Origin: Candidatus Nitrosotenuis cloacae
GTDB lineage: Archaea; Thermoproteota; Nitrososphaeria; Nitrososphaerales; Nitrosopumilaceae
Assembly: GCF_000955905.1 (NCBI RefSeq)
Contig: NZ_CP011097.1
Coordinates: 1,556,157 to 1,620,156 of the forward strand
Reading direction: 5' to 3'
Length of the DNA: 64,000 nucleotides
The position numbers were made by a program, and so were the translations under genes. Numbering within the stretch: position 1 is the stretch's first letter; each line of letters opens with the position of its first letter. Positions 57,728 to 64,000 of this stretch are shown one piece after another. Under the pieces are notes generated by a model. It had not been told where the DNA came from, did not search any database, and saw only the letters and a program-made list of their open reading frames with translations.

Positions 57728-60700
57728 TTATAGTCAGTCAGTAATAGCTGATCGCCACTTCGCTTTCCAAACACCAAATTGATCTCATCTTCTAGTGTAC
57801 CTATTCTTCCCTTGAGGTATGGTCCAACATCGTATTTTTCGACCAGTCGTTTTGCCAATCTGAGATATTTCTCAATTGACGGACGAGTGATGGTTTGAAT
57901 CAGATTATTGCCGCAAATGCAGTGTTGAAGTAATGGAGGCCTTCGGTATTTTCTGCCACAAGAGGTGCATCGGAATTTTTGCCTGCCATATGCCCTAAGG
58001 TTTCCAATTATGTCTGGCACCAAATGAGTGGTGATTACATTTGTAACAATTTCTGTAGTGTCTACTGCAGAGATTAATTCGGCATTTCTAATTTGCATAT
58101 CAAATTTGTCCAACATCGAGCCCAGCGTGGAATAGGCACTTCGGGATCGTGATGTGGTAAGCGTTGTGGTGGTGTGGGTAAAATGATAGTCATGGAACTG
58201 GCCCTCCGTTTCCAGTCGGGATTTTATGATTTCAACGCTCTTTACTTCTGATGCCTTTTTTGCAGAGATGGTATCCTCAAAGAATTCCAGTGGTAGTTTT
58301 TTTGTCACCTCAAAGTTGTGCGCTTGTGGTTGGGATTCGTGTGGTAGTACGATAGGTTGAACCAAAAGCGGTGCATCCATCAGTCCGCCGATCTTATCGG
58401 ACAAAAACTGCCTTGAGAAATTAAGCAGCGCATCCATCAGCAGCATTATAGAATCAGCATCACCATCTGCATCACGCCTTTTTGCAGAGTGCCAGTTTGG
58501 CGTTCCATAACACACATGGGTTTCTGTATATCCAATGATTCTGCCTACTATGCCTACCGAAGTGTGTGGTGCTAGGCCAATTATCAAATGGCCAATCAGA
58601 TCCTCGTTGTTTTTTACATTATAGAATGAGGATTTGCCATAAAATTTCACCAATTCTGTATCGATGTACTTGCATGTCTGAACCAAGTATCTGCCGCTCT
58701 CGTGGGGAATGATCACATCCTGCATTTTGATTTCAACTGTCTGGTCTGCTGAGATCAATGGCTTTCCATCAATATCTGTGGTATAGCCAAGCTCATGCAG
58801 TTTTGGAATTGGTGTGCCAATCCATGCAGGCTTGAAGTGAGTTAGTGGTGAATTTGTAGCATCAAATCGCACGGTTCCATCCTTGAATACTGTTAGGTCC
58901 ATGCTTTGTCTTATGAGTCCCTTTTCGAGTGGTTCTGCAATTCTGTCTTGGTTGATCAGCTCCATCACACCCTTGAATGGCTCCTGTACCCGGACGCCGA
59001 TTTTTTCCTGTGCCGCAATTATTCTTTCTTTTAGTGGAAAAGGCTTGAAGGAGTGTGTCGGTATCTTTTTTTTGCATTTTTGGCAAAACGGTGAGTCAAG
59101 CGTTGATCTGCATAATGGGCAGGTATGCTCTATGATGGTTCGCTGGCCGCATTTTTGACAGTTTATGCTAACTGATGGTAGATCACAGTTTTTGCAGATT
59201 CGATTGTAAATGTTGCAGTAAAATCCAGAGCCATTACTTGCCTTTAGCAGATCGCGTGTTGCCCCACCCTTATCCCCAATTGGAAATAATGTGTGTACTG
59301 GCGGCTTCATAAGTCGGGCAGCTGCTTTTTCGGGCCTGCCAATTCTTACTCCAACCGATGTGGAAAATTTTGGCCGAATTCTGATGCCAGTTGCCTTGGT
59401 CAGAATTTGTGGAACCGAATCTGTCGGGTCTGGAGTAATTGGATTTGAGAATAGCATCTGGTAGAAAATGTCTGCCTCCATTTCTTTGAGTATGACAGAT
59501 TCTTCCATCATTTCGTGCGGGACGCCTATTTTTTCCAGAATTGCCTTGCATTCCTTGGAATAGATGATAGTCTCGTCTTCTATTTTGAGTGGTTTTAGCA
59601 ATAATTCGAGCTCAGTTGGCGTGATCTGCTCCCAGTAAAAGAGGTATTTTGGGTGTAGTGGAATTTGGAAGTTTAATGATATTTCTAATGCTTCTTCCAG
59701 GGTAGGTATTTTGTTTAAAAATTCTACAAGTTCGGCCTTTGCCTCGTATTGTTGGATCTTTTGCGTCAGCTCCTCCAGCCAAAATTCCTCCACATATCCA
59801 GACGGAATCAGTTGCGCATTATTTTCCAAAAAGTCCCCAAATGAGATCAAAATATCACCAAGGTACAAAATCTGCTGAATATCGCCCTTGATTCTTATGC
59901 CTTGTTCTACTGTTTGGATTTTTACCACGTTGCCATTTTTTAACCGAACAATTGGCGTGTCTATCGAGTCAACAAATGCCACTGTTGCGCCCTTTCCAGG
60001 AATGTCGATTTTAATCTGGGTGCCTACTGCTATGGTATGGTTTAGGATTTCAGCCACTATGGGGTGAATCCCTACTGAGGCAAAGCCAGTGTTGCAAGCC
60101 CTACCATACCTGAGCCGAAACCCACCAATCTTGTTTGGCAATGATAAGACAGACCTTCCGGCAATGACTTCCTTGAGTCGTTTTGCCGCAGAATCTCCCT
60201 CTTCTCCTTTTTGGACCGCTCCCTTTAGCTCGCCAAGCCAATCCCAGCCATCCAATCCATACAGGTCGATTCGCTTCAATAGTTTTTTTGCGCGCCCAAT
60301 CAGGCCGTCATTTAGTACACGCAAGGCACCACCGCGGACCCTATCGGTCTTGATTCTTGCCATGTTTTTGTGGTTGACCACCTCATTTGGATCGGTATCC
60401 ACACCATCCAGCTCTACTGGCAGATTAGAGATCACAGTTATGATGTCTTGATCCAAAACATGATACTGAAAGCTGCCAACATCCCGCTCATATACACGCA
60501 ATTCCTCTACAAACCTGCCTGTTTCATCATCAAAGGCATTTGCCTGGTATTTTCCAAGGCCTACCGCCTGCCTGACATGGTCCGCAATCAACATCGTAAC
60601 TGCAGATTCCGTTCCGCCGGCCGATCGCATCGGACCTGCAATGGAAACCGAGAGATAGTCGGTTCCATCCCTGTTCTTTTTTATTGTAACACTAGAGATT

Positions 60701-61098
60701 CCTTGGAGTGGGGCAATTGTGACGCCTTCTGTTACTATGGCAAGACCTACTCGTACGGCATTGTCTAGTCTTTGCTCTAGGGTAAAGTCCTCAGGCAGGT
60801 ATTTGCCCGTGGCTATGCTTTTTGATAGGTCTAGTGCCGCAAGCTCCTTTCCCTTGGTCTTTAATAGTTCCCTTAAGGGCTCGGCAATGTCGATGTCGTG
60901 CATCTTTGCCACACGGTCCGCCAGATCAAAGGCTATCTTTGGCTCTACAATTCCTGAGGAATCAACCAGAGTGGATTTTGCCTCGGCTGCATGCTCAAAG
61001 ATTTGGTAGGCTTTCTCTGATATTTGAGAATAATATTCAAGGTAATCACTAGGCATTGGAACCCCTCTAATTCGAGAGATTGCCGCATTTTCCGACAT
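57724..61098 (-). CDS. polC: DNA polymerase D large subunit (DP2)
   Basis: A 1124-residue catalytic subunit of the archaeal replicative polymerase D, which has a two-barrel core like multisubunit RNA polymerases. The N-terminal region includes LQGISSVTIKKNRDGTDY; a mid zinc region has CKNCDLPSVSINCQKCG and CPLCRST...CQKCKK (about 636-680). The catalytic segment is SAKRRDADGDADSIMLLMD near 870, whose Asp residues bind Mg. The last zinc finger is CTSCGRK...CICG near 1041. No intein interrupts it. The ATG at 61098 lies 1 nt after the GGGP synthase stop, so the two are co-transcribed. PolD DP1 is not in the window. Confidence 0.95.
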   Translation of the reverse strand: MSENAAISRIRGVPMPSDYLEYYSQISEKAYQIFEHAAEAKSTLVDSSGIVEPKIAFDLADRVAKMHDIDIAEPLRELLKTKGKELAALDLSKSIATGKYLPEDFTLEQRLDNAVRVGLAIVTEGVTIAPLQGISSVTIKKNRDGTDYLSVSIAGPMRSAGGTESAVTMLIADHVRQAVGLGKYQANAFDDETGRFVEELRVYERDVGSFQYHVLDQDIITVISNLPVELDGVDTDPNEVVNHKNMARIKTDRVRGGALRVLNDGLIGRAKKLLKRIDLYGLDGWDWLGELKGAVQKGEEGDSAAKRLKEVIAGRSVLSLPNKIGGFRLRYGRACNTGFASVGIHPIVAEILNHTIAVGTQIKIDIPGKGATVAFVDSIDTPIVRLKNGNVVKIQTVEQGIRIKGDIQQILYLGDILISFGDFLENNAQLIPSGYVEEFWLEELTQKIQQYEAKAELVEFLNKIPTLEEALEISLNFQIPLHPKYLFYWEQITPTELELLLKPLKIEDETIIYSKECKAILEKIGVPHEMMEESVILKEMEADIFYQMLFSNPITPDPTDSVPQILTKATGIRIRPKFSTSVGVRIGRPEKAAARLMKPPVHTLFPIGDKGGATRDLLKASNGSGFYCNIYNRICKNCDLPSVSINCQKCGQRTIIEHTCPLCRSTLDSPFCQKCKKKIPTHSFKPFPLKERIIAAQEKIGVRVQEPFKGVMELINQDRIAEPLEKGLIRQSMDLTVFKDGTVRFDATNSPLTHFKPAWIGTPIPKLHELGYTTDIDGKPLISADQTVEIKMQDVIIPHESGRYLVQTCKYIDTELVKFYGKSSFYNVKNNEDLIGHLIIGLAPHTSVGIVGRIIGYTETHVCYGTPNWHSAKRRDADGDADSIMLLMDALLNFSRQFLSDKIGGLMDAPLLVQPIVLPHESQPQAHNFEVTKKLPLEFFEDTISAKKASEVKSVEIIKSRLETEGQFHDYHFTHTTTTLTTSRSRSAYSTLGSMLDKFDMQIRNAELISAVDTTEIVTNVITTHLVPDIIGNLRAYGRQKFRCTSCGRKYRRPPLLQHCICGNNLIQTITRPSIEKYLRLAKRLVEKYDVGPYLKGRIGTLEDEINLVFGKRSGDQLLLTDYN

Positions 61099-61099
61099 G

Positions 61100-61852
61100 T
61101 TATTTCTTTAGATTCTTGATACTATTTGCTATTTCGCCTAGCTTCTTGAGGCTGCCCTTTTCCTTTTCTAACATGGTTCCTATAACTAGGGCATCGGCTC
61201 CCGCCTTGACCAGCTCGGTTGCCGTTTTGGAATCGCGAATGCCACCACCCACTATGATAAAGCCCTTGAAGAGCTTGCGAACAGTCGCTACCATTTGTGG
61301 TCGGACGCTCTCCTTTGCCCCAGATCCTGCCTCCAAATAGACAAATCTCATGCCCAAAAACTGGGCGGCAAGGCAATAGGCAGCTGCTATGTTTGGCTTG
61401 TCAAATGGAATGCCTTTGGCAGCCCCGACAAACCAGGCAGTTGTTCCCTCACCAATTATGATATAGGCAGTCGGTAGTGGTTCCAGACCAAATTTGAGCA
61501 CGTTTGGGGCGCCCAACGCCTGTGCCTGAGTGATATAGTAAGGATTCTCCGAGTTCATCAGCGAGCTGAACAAGATGGCGTCAGCTGATGGAACAACGCC
61601 GGTAACGTTTCCTGGAAACAAAATAATTGGAATTTTTATTGATTTTTTTAGACTTTTTACAACCTGTGCCATCTCTAACTGGTCTACTGCAGACGAGCCC
61701 CCAACCAATATGGCCGAGGCGCCAATCTTTTCTACCTCCCTTGCCAGTTTGATGGATTCTTTTATCTTTGATACCTCGGAATCAATCAACACAAACAATA
61801 ATGCACCCTTTTTCTTGCGCGTCGCCTGTAGGTATTGCTCTACTTTACCCAT
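61100..61852 (-). CDS. geranylgeranylglyceryl phosphate synthase
   Basis: The start is ATG at 61852 (MGKVEQYLQATRKK, 250 residues), with TTTAAAA about 25 nt upstream; the frame is open to 61870. The protein is a TIM barrel with ALLFVLIDSE, ILVGGSSAVDQLEMAQVV, PIILFPGNVTGVVPSADAIL and the phosphate-binding end IIVGGGIRDSKTATELVKAGA. It forms the first ether bond of archaeal membrane lipids from GGPP and glycerol-1-phosphate. It precedes polD2 in one transcript. Confidence 0.93.
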   Translation of the reverse strand: MGKVEQYLQATRKKKGALLFVLIDSEVSKIKESIKLAREVEKIGASAILVGGSSAVDQLEMAQVVKSLKKSIKIPIILFPGNVTGVVPSADAILFSSLMNSENPYYITQAQALGAPNVLKFGLEPLPTAYIIIGEGTTAWFVGAAKGIPFDKPNIAAAYCLAAQFLGMRFVYLEAGSGAKESVRPQMVATVRKLFKGFIIVGGGIRDSKTATELVKAGADALVIGTMLEKEKGSLKKLGEIANSIKNLKK

Positions 61853-61898
61853 GTCTCTGGTTTGAACCAATTGTTTTAAAGTTTAATTGATATGGTGG

Positions 61899-61914
61899 TA
61901 TACAGATCTGTATA
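61899..61914. promoter_or_regulatory. 16-bp perfect palindrome just before a small gene
   Basis: TATACAGATCTGTATA is an exact palindrome ending 3 nt before the ATG at 61918, on the expected transcription start of that gene; a TATA-like TTTAATTGATAT is about 30 nt upstream of the ATG. The GGGP synthase gene diverges at 61852. The position fits an autoregulatory operator of the 120-residue protein. Confidence 0.5.
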
Positions 61915-61917
61915 GCT

Positions 61918-62280
61918 ATGGCAGAGAATGTGGATTCTAATTTTAACAATATTATCAAGCAAATTATCAAAAAATCTCTGTTTACAGAGAGACAAATTCA
62001 AATTATTCTAAATAGGAAAAACCTCTCCGAGTTTGATTTTGGCATTAGTAAAGGCGCCTATTTCCGCCAAGTGAACCAGTCCCGCGACAAACTAATGGGT
62101 CTATTTTATTCAATCATCCTGCTTCGTGGATTAGGAATACTACTTCCAGATGACATTGATGTGATATCTAGGCTCGCAGAACAGGTTTCTGTGATAAAAG
62201 ATAGTGATGTTTTCCCAGAAAGAGAGGAACAAGTGACGAATGTTATTGATAAATTGGTTCGTCAAGCGTGTGGAATGTGA
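61918..62280 (+). CDS. putative small helical DNA-binding protein (120 aa)
   Basis: A 120-residue mostly helical protein. A possible helix-turn-helix is LFTERQIQIILNRKNLSEFD followed by GISKGAYFRQVNQSRDKL (residues 21-57), in which SKGAYFRQ may be the recognition helix. The C-terminal helices (LFYSIILLRGLGILL) look like a dimerisation core. No cysteines. ATG start. A palindrome at its start codon and the divergent lipid gene suggest regulation of one or both. Confidence 0.55.
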   Translation: MAENVDSNFNNIIKQIIKKSLFTERQIQIILNRKNLSEFDFGISKGAYFRQVNQSRDKLMGLFYSIILLRGLGILLPDDIDVISRLAEQVSVIKDSDVFPEREEQVTNVIDKLVRQACGM

Positions 62281-62406
62281 CGAATCACGACTTTTTCTCA
62301 TATTGGTTTTGTAATGTTGTGATTGTACATGATGTCTTGGTTGACGTAAAGTGTGAAATTATGTTGGCCAATCACAATAAATCACAACGATCAGGCTAAT
62401 TTAGTG

Positions 62407-62985
62407 ATGTTAGTGGAGATTCCCGACCCTCAGGTCATAGCATATGTGATAGTTGCATTCGCAGTCGGGATATTTGGTATGATGATTTATGGTAAAATCA
62501 AGGCACTTTCGGCTCAAAAAACCTCGGATCCTGCCTATTTGTCACGCCTGGAATACTATGAAAGACAGTTAATTGACATGAAAATACGCATGGATGCACT
62601 AGATTTAGAGGAAAAAGAGTCCGAAGAGCAGGTTTTGGAGCGAGTTGAGACTGTCTTGGAGAAAAAGGCACAACCCCAAGTCCAAAAAGAGCCAGAAGAG
62701 TCTAAAATCGAGCCTGCCAAGCCCGTTTCCAAGCCTAGAATGCCCAATATGGACTTCAACGGCGTAGCAGAACACGTCTTGGGATTAATCACAACCCGTG
62801 AAATGACGTCACGTGACATCCAAATCACAATAGGAAGGAGTCGAGAGCATACCTCAAGGTTGATGAAGAGACTCTTTGAGCAAGGCTTTGTCCAAAGGAA
62901 TAACAAGACTAAACCCTTTACCTACCAGATCACAGAGAAGGGTAAGGCCAAGCTTGGCAACCAAGAACAACCCATTACGGCCTAA
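62407..62985 (+). CDS. membrane-anchored winged-helix regulator
   Basis: The start is set at ATG 62407 (MLVEIPDPQVIAYV, 192 residues); the frame is open to a GTG at 62353. One transmembrane helix (residues 8-28, VIAYVIVAFAVGIFGMMIYG) is followed by a coiled coil (about 45-85, RLEYYERQLIDMKIRMDAL), a Pro/Lys linker and a C-terminal winged helix (about 115-185: ITTREMTSRDIQITIGRSRE, HTSRLMKRLFEQGFV and FTYQITEKGKAKL). Such one-component, membrane-bound regulators link membrane events to transcription. The signal is unknown. Confidence 0.72.
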   Translation: MLVEIPDPQVIAYVIVAFAVGIFGMMIYGKIKALSAQKTSDPAYLSRLEYYERQLIDMKIRMDALDLEEKESEEQVLERVETVLEKKAQPQVQKEPEESKIEPAKPVSKPRMPNMDFNGVAEHVLGLITTREMTSRDIQITIGRSREHTSRLMKRLFEQGFVQRNNKTKPFTYQITEKGKAKLGNQEQPITA

Positions 62986-63140
62986 GTTTTAGAAAAGACA
63001 ACAACGAATATAATTTGATATTTTCATTAGTATAAGCTAATAAAAATACCACTTTGGGTAGATCCTTCCTTTTCTTATGTAAATTTCTATATAATTTAGT
63101 TATTAGAGAAATATTTAATATCTTAATTTCTTAATCTATA
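62986..63140. other. AT-rich intergenic stretch upstream of the AbrB-like gene
   Basis: The 155 bases contain no ORF. They are very AT-rich from 63000 to 63140. AATATTTAATAT (about 63108-63119) lies about 27 nt upstream of the ATG at 63141 and is the TATA box. Because an origin-like region begins 550 bases to the right, this stretch could also act as an unwinding element, but nothing in the sequence proves it. Confidence 0.35.
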
Positions 63141-63302
63141 ATGATGCTTACAGCAAATGATGATCTAGTCAAGATCACGGCCGTTGGGACCATCTCCATA
63201 CCAAAACAGTTTCGCAAGTATTTAGGAATCCAAAAAGGTGATTATGTTAAAGTCAGCCTTCAAGGAGATTCACTAATACTAAAGCGAGTGACTATCTCCT
63301 AG
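63141..63302 (+). CDS. AbrB/SpoVT-type swapped-hairpin DNA-binding protein (53 aa)
   Basis: The ORF runs from ATG at 63141 to TAG at 63302. It follows the AbrB pattern: VKITAVGTISIPKQFRKYLG (residues 10-29, normally K-v-t-x-k-G-q-v-t-I-P-k-x-h-R), GIQKGDYVKVSLQGDSLIL (residues 29-47) and a final basic strand. Dimers bind DNA; many are antitoxins or global regulators. No toxin follows; its neighbour is a convergent HTH-like gene overlapping 4 nt. TATA about 27 nt upstream. Confidence 0.78.
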   Translation: MMLTANDDLVKITAVGTISIPKQFRKYLGIQKGDYVKVSLQGDSLILKRVTIS

Positions 63303-63685
63303 TCGGTCTTTTGAGGAATTTTGGCTATCTGGTAAACCCAGGCTTTGCCCTGACGGAGGCGGTCTATTCTGCCTTTGGTGTTAAATCTAGCCAAATAGGT
63401 CGAAATTACGCTCAGTTTTACCGGTTCGTTGTATTCATCCTCGTATTTTTCCAGTATCTCATTTGAGGTAAAGTTGCCCATTGGGAAGTATTTGTCTACA
63501 ATATGCCAGACTTTGGCGCCCACCGAGTCTAGTTGAGGTGCAGTCTCCTGATCCTCTATATTCATGAGGTTCATCAACTCAAAGATCTTGATTACCTTGT
63601 CCCGGGTTATGTTGCCCTCGATGTTGAAGTTGTATTTAGCTCCATCCGAGTCTTCAAGGTCTATTCGAATCCTTTTCTTTGCCAT
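63299..63685 (-). CDS. winged-helix-like small protein (128 aa)
   Basis: A 128-residue protein. An N-terminal strand region (KKRIRIDLEDSDGAKYNFNI) is followed by helices IFELMNLMNIED and a winged-helix part (about 58-120: AKVWHIVDKYFPMGNFTSNE, VISTYLARFNTKGRIDRLRQ and KAWVYQIA). It probably binds DNA. ATG start at 63685. Its promoter would lie within the origin-like region on its right, whose GTTAAC sites begin 14 nt upstream. Confidence 0.6.
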   Translation of the reverse strand: MAKKRIRIDLEDSDGAKYNFNIEGNITRDKVIKIFELMNLMNIEDQETAPQLDSVGAKVWHIVDKYFPMGNFTSNEILEKYEDEYNEPVKLSVISTYLARFNTKGRIDRLRQGKAWVYQIAKIPQKTD

Positions 63686-63698
63686 TGTGATCGATCGT

Positions 63699-63712
63699 GT
63701 TAACTGGTTAAC
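63699..63712. repeat. paired GTTAAC sites (GTTAAC-TG-GTTAAC)
   Basis: Two GTTAAC palindromes at 63699-63704 and 63707-63712 with an 8-bp period sit directly upstream of the leftward 128-residue gene. Four more follow at 63737, 63796, 63879 and 63965. The pair may be an operator for that gene as well as part of the origin. Confidence 0.5.
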
Positions 63713-63765
63713 AAATGAACGGATCCGATCATCTTTGTTAACTTGGAGTGTTGTGAACGTTGACT

Positions 63766-63786
63766 GCCTAGCCCACGCCTAGCCCA
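63766..63786. repeat. tandem repeat of GCCTAGCCCA with 11-bp period
   Basis: GCCTAGCCCA occurs at 63766-63775 and again at 63777-63786 with one base between, so the copies face the same side of the helix. The ACGCCT beginning of the second copy also starts both ORB-like boxes further right, so this may be a decayed relative. Confidence 0.5.
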
Positions 63787-63840
63787 AATTCACATGTTAA
63801 CAGATACACCCCCACATTAAGCTAGGAAATGCTCAATTTC

Positions 63841-63867
63841 CACGCCTGGAGTGGAAATGAAGGGGTC
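63841..63867 (+). repeat. ORB-like element 1 (Orc1/Cdc6 binding site)
   Basis: The box begins CACGCCTGGAG and continues TGGAAATGAAGGGGTC. The core GAGTGGAAATGAAGGGGT differs at few positions from the published archaeal ORB core CAGTGGAAACGAAGGGGT, including the G-string that contacts the wing of Orc1/Cdc6. TTTCCAC before it and GTGGAAA inside it form a 7-bp dyad. Confidence 0.75.
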
Positions 63868-63902
63868 TATTCTGGCTCGTTAACAGTGTTAATGGCAATC
63901 TT

Positions 63903-63929
63903 CACGCCTGGACTCGAAATAAGGGGGTC
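63903..63929 (+). repeat. ORB-like element 2
   Basis: CACGCCTGGACTCGAAATAAG followed by GGGGTC repeats element 1 with five changes in 27 bases and keeps the G-string. The starts are 62 bp apart, close to six helical turns, with the same orientation. The dyad is weaker than in element 1. Confidence 0.7.
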
Positions 63930-63987
63930 AAAATTGCCTATTTTTGGTCCATTCTTCACATCAAGTTAACTGGTTGTGAATTTCCCA

Positions 63988-64000
63988 CACACCTTCATTT
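63988..64000 (-). repeat. possible inverted ORB-like element, cut by window edge
   Basis: The last 13 bases, CACACCTTCATTT, read AAATGAAGGTGTG on the minus strand, matching AAATGAAGGGGTC of element 1 at 10 of 13 positions. If real, the next bases outside would contain CCACTCCAGG. Too little is visible to be sure. Confidence 0.4.

Larger units (their letters stand above)
63686..64000. other. probable chromosomal replication origin (oriC), partial at window edge
   Basis: No gene is found in these 315 bases. They contain two direct ORB-like repeats (63841-63867 and 63903-63929), a probable third copy in inverse orientation from 63988, a tandem 11-bp-period repeat of GCCTAGCCCA (63766-63786) and six perfect GTTAAC sites. 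ORBs are bound by Orc1/Cdc6. The region continues past the window. Origin function is inferred from the repeats; the initiator gene is not in the window. Confidence 0.7.

Noticed and set aside
57724..61098. Possible intein in PolD DP2
   Set aside because: The length (1124 residues) is that of an intein-free subunit, and no splice-junction C/S...HN motifs interrupt the catalytic segment.
1..64000. CRISPR array, rRNA, transposase, integrase or prophage genes
   Set aside because: No regularly spaced repeats, rRNA-like sequence, or recognisable mobile-element proteins were seen; the gene content is core chromosomal.

Overview
This window looks like part of the chromosome of a Nitrososphaerota (Thaumarchaeota) archaeon. 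Archaeal marker genes are PolD large subunit, PCNA, GINS51, Rpo11 and TFS, a group II thermosome, Cdc48, GGGP synthase (ether lipids), the archaeal-type CCA enzyme, archaeal TyrRS and NadM. Thaumarchaeal traits are a cobalamin set (CobJ, BluB), a stand-alone MtrA-like corrinoid protein, many small zinc-ribbon proteins, exported proteins with a WWSEGKI-type repeat, and frequent TTG starts about 25-30 nt after a TATA box (leaderless style). By eye GC is near 40 percent, which would suit a Nitrosotenuis- or Nitrosarchaeum-like genome, but genus is a guess. Ammonia-oxidation genes are not in the window.

Layout. 0-10 kb: end of an XPD-like helicase, a Kef-type antiporter, GNAT enzyme, exported proteins, a patch of small regulators (winged helix, ribbon-helix-helix, a divergent P-II protein), type II NADH dehydrogenase and a DUF2283/DUF4258 toxin-antitoxin-like pair. 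10-19 kb: Hsp20, Cdc48, a 2x4Fe-4S ferredoxin, a RecA-fold protein without a normal P-loop, a class V aminotransferase, cyclase, AmmeMemoRadiSam enzyme and a phosphatase. 19-25 kb: Rpo11-TFS-PCNA, aspartokinase, CobJ, TyrRS. 26-36 kb: DegT aminotransferase coupled to MtrA-like, dUTPase, sugar kinase, cyclophilin, exported proteins, tRNA-Arg with a D-loop insertion, BluB, tRNA-Val. 36-49 kb: RNA 3'-cyclase, NadM, class V aminotransferase, FKBP, Prs-Trm11-RNase Z-Sir2 run, UPF0200/UPF0201, and a tightly overlapped ThpR-CCA-kinase-AlkA operon. 49-62 kb: tRNA-Pro, SQR-like/SDR pair, GINS51 divergent from glutamine synthetase, thermosome, SHMT, GGGP synthase-PolD DP2.

The last 315 bases (63686-64000) carry no gene. 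They contain two direct repeats that closely resemble archaeal origin recognition boxes (Orc1/Cdc6 sites with their G-string), a probable third inverted copy cut by the window edge, an 11-bp-period tandem repeat and six GTTAAC sites. I read this as a probable chromosomal replication origin; cdc6/orc1 would be expected nearby, possibly just outside the right edge. Several divergent intergenic regions hold perfect or near-perfect palindromes placed at promoters, listed as candidate operators.
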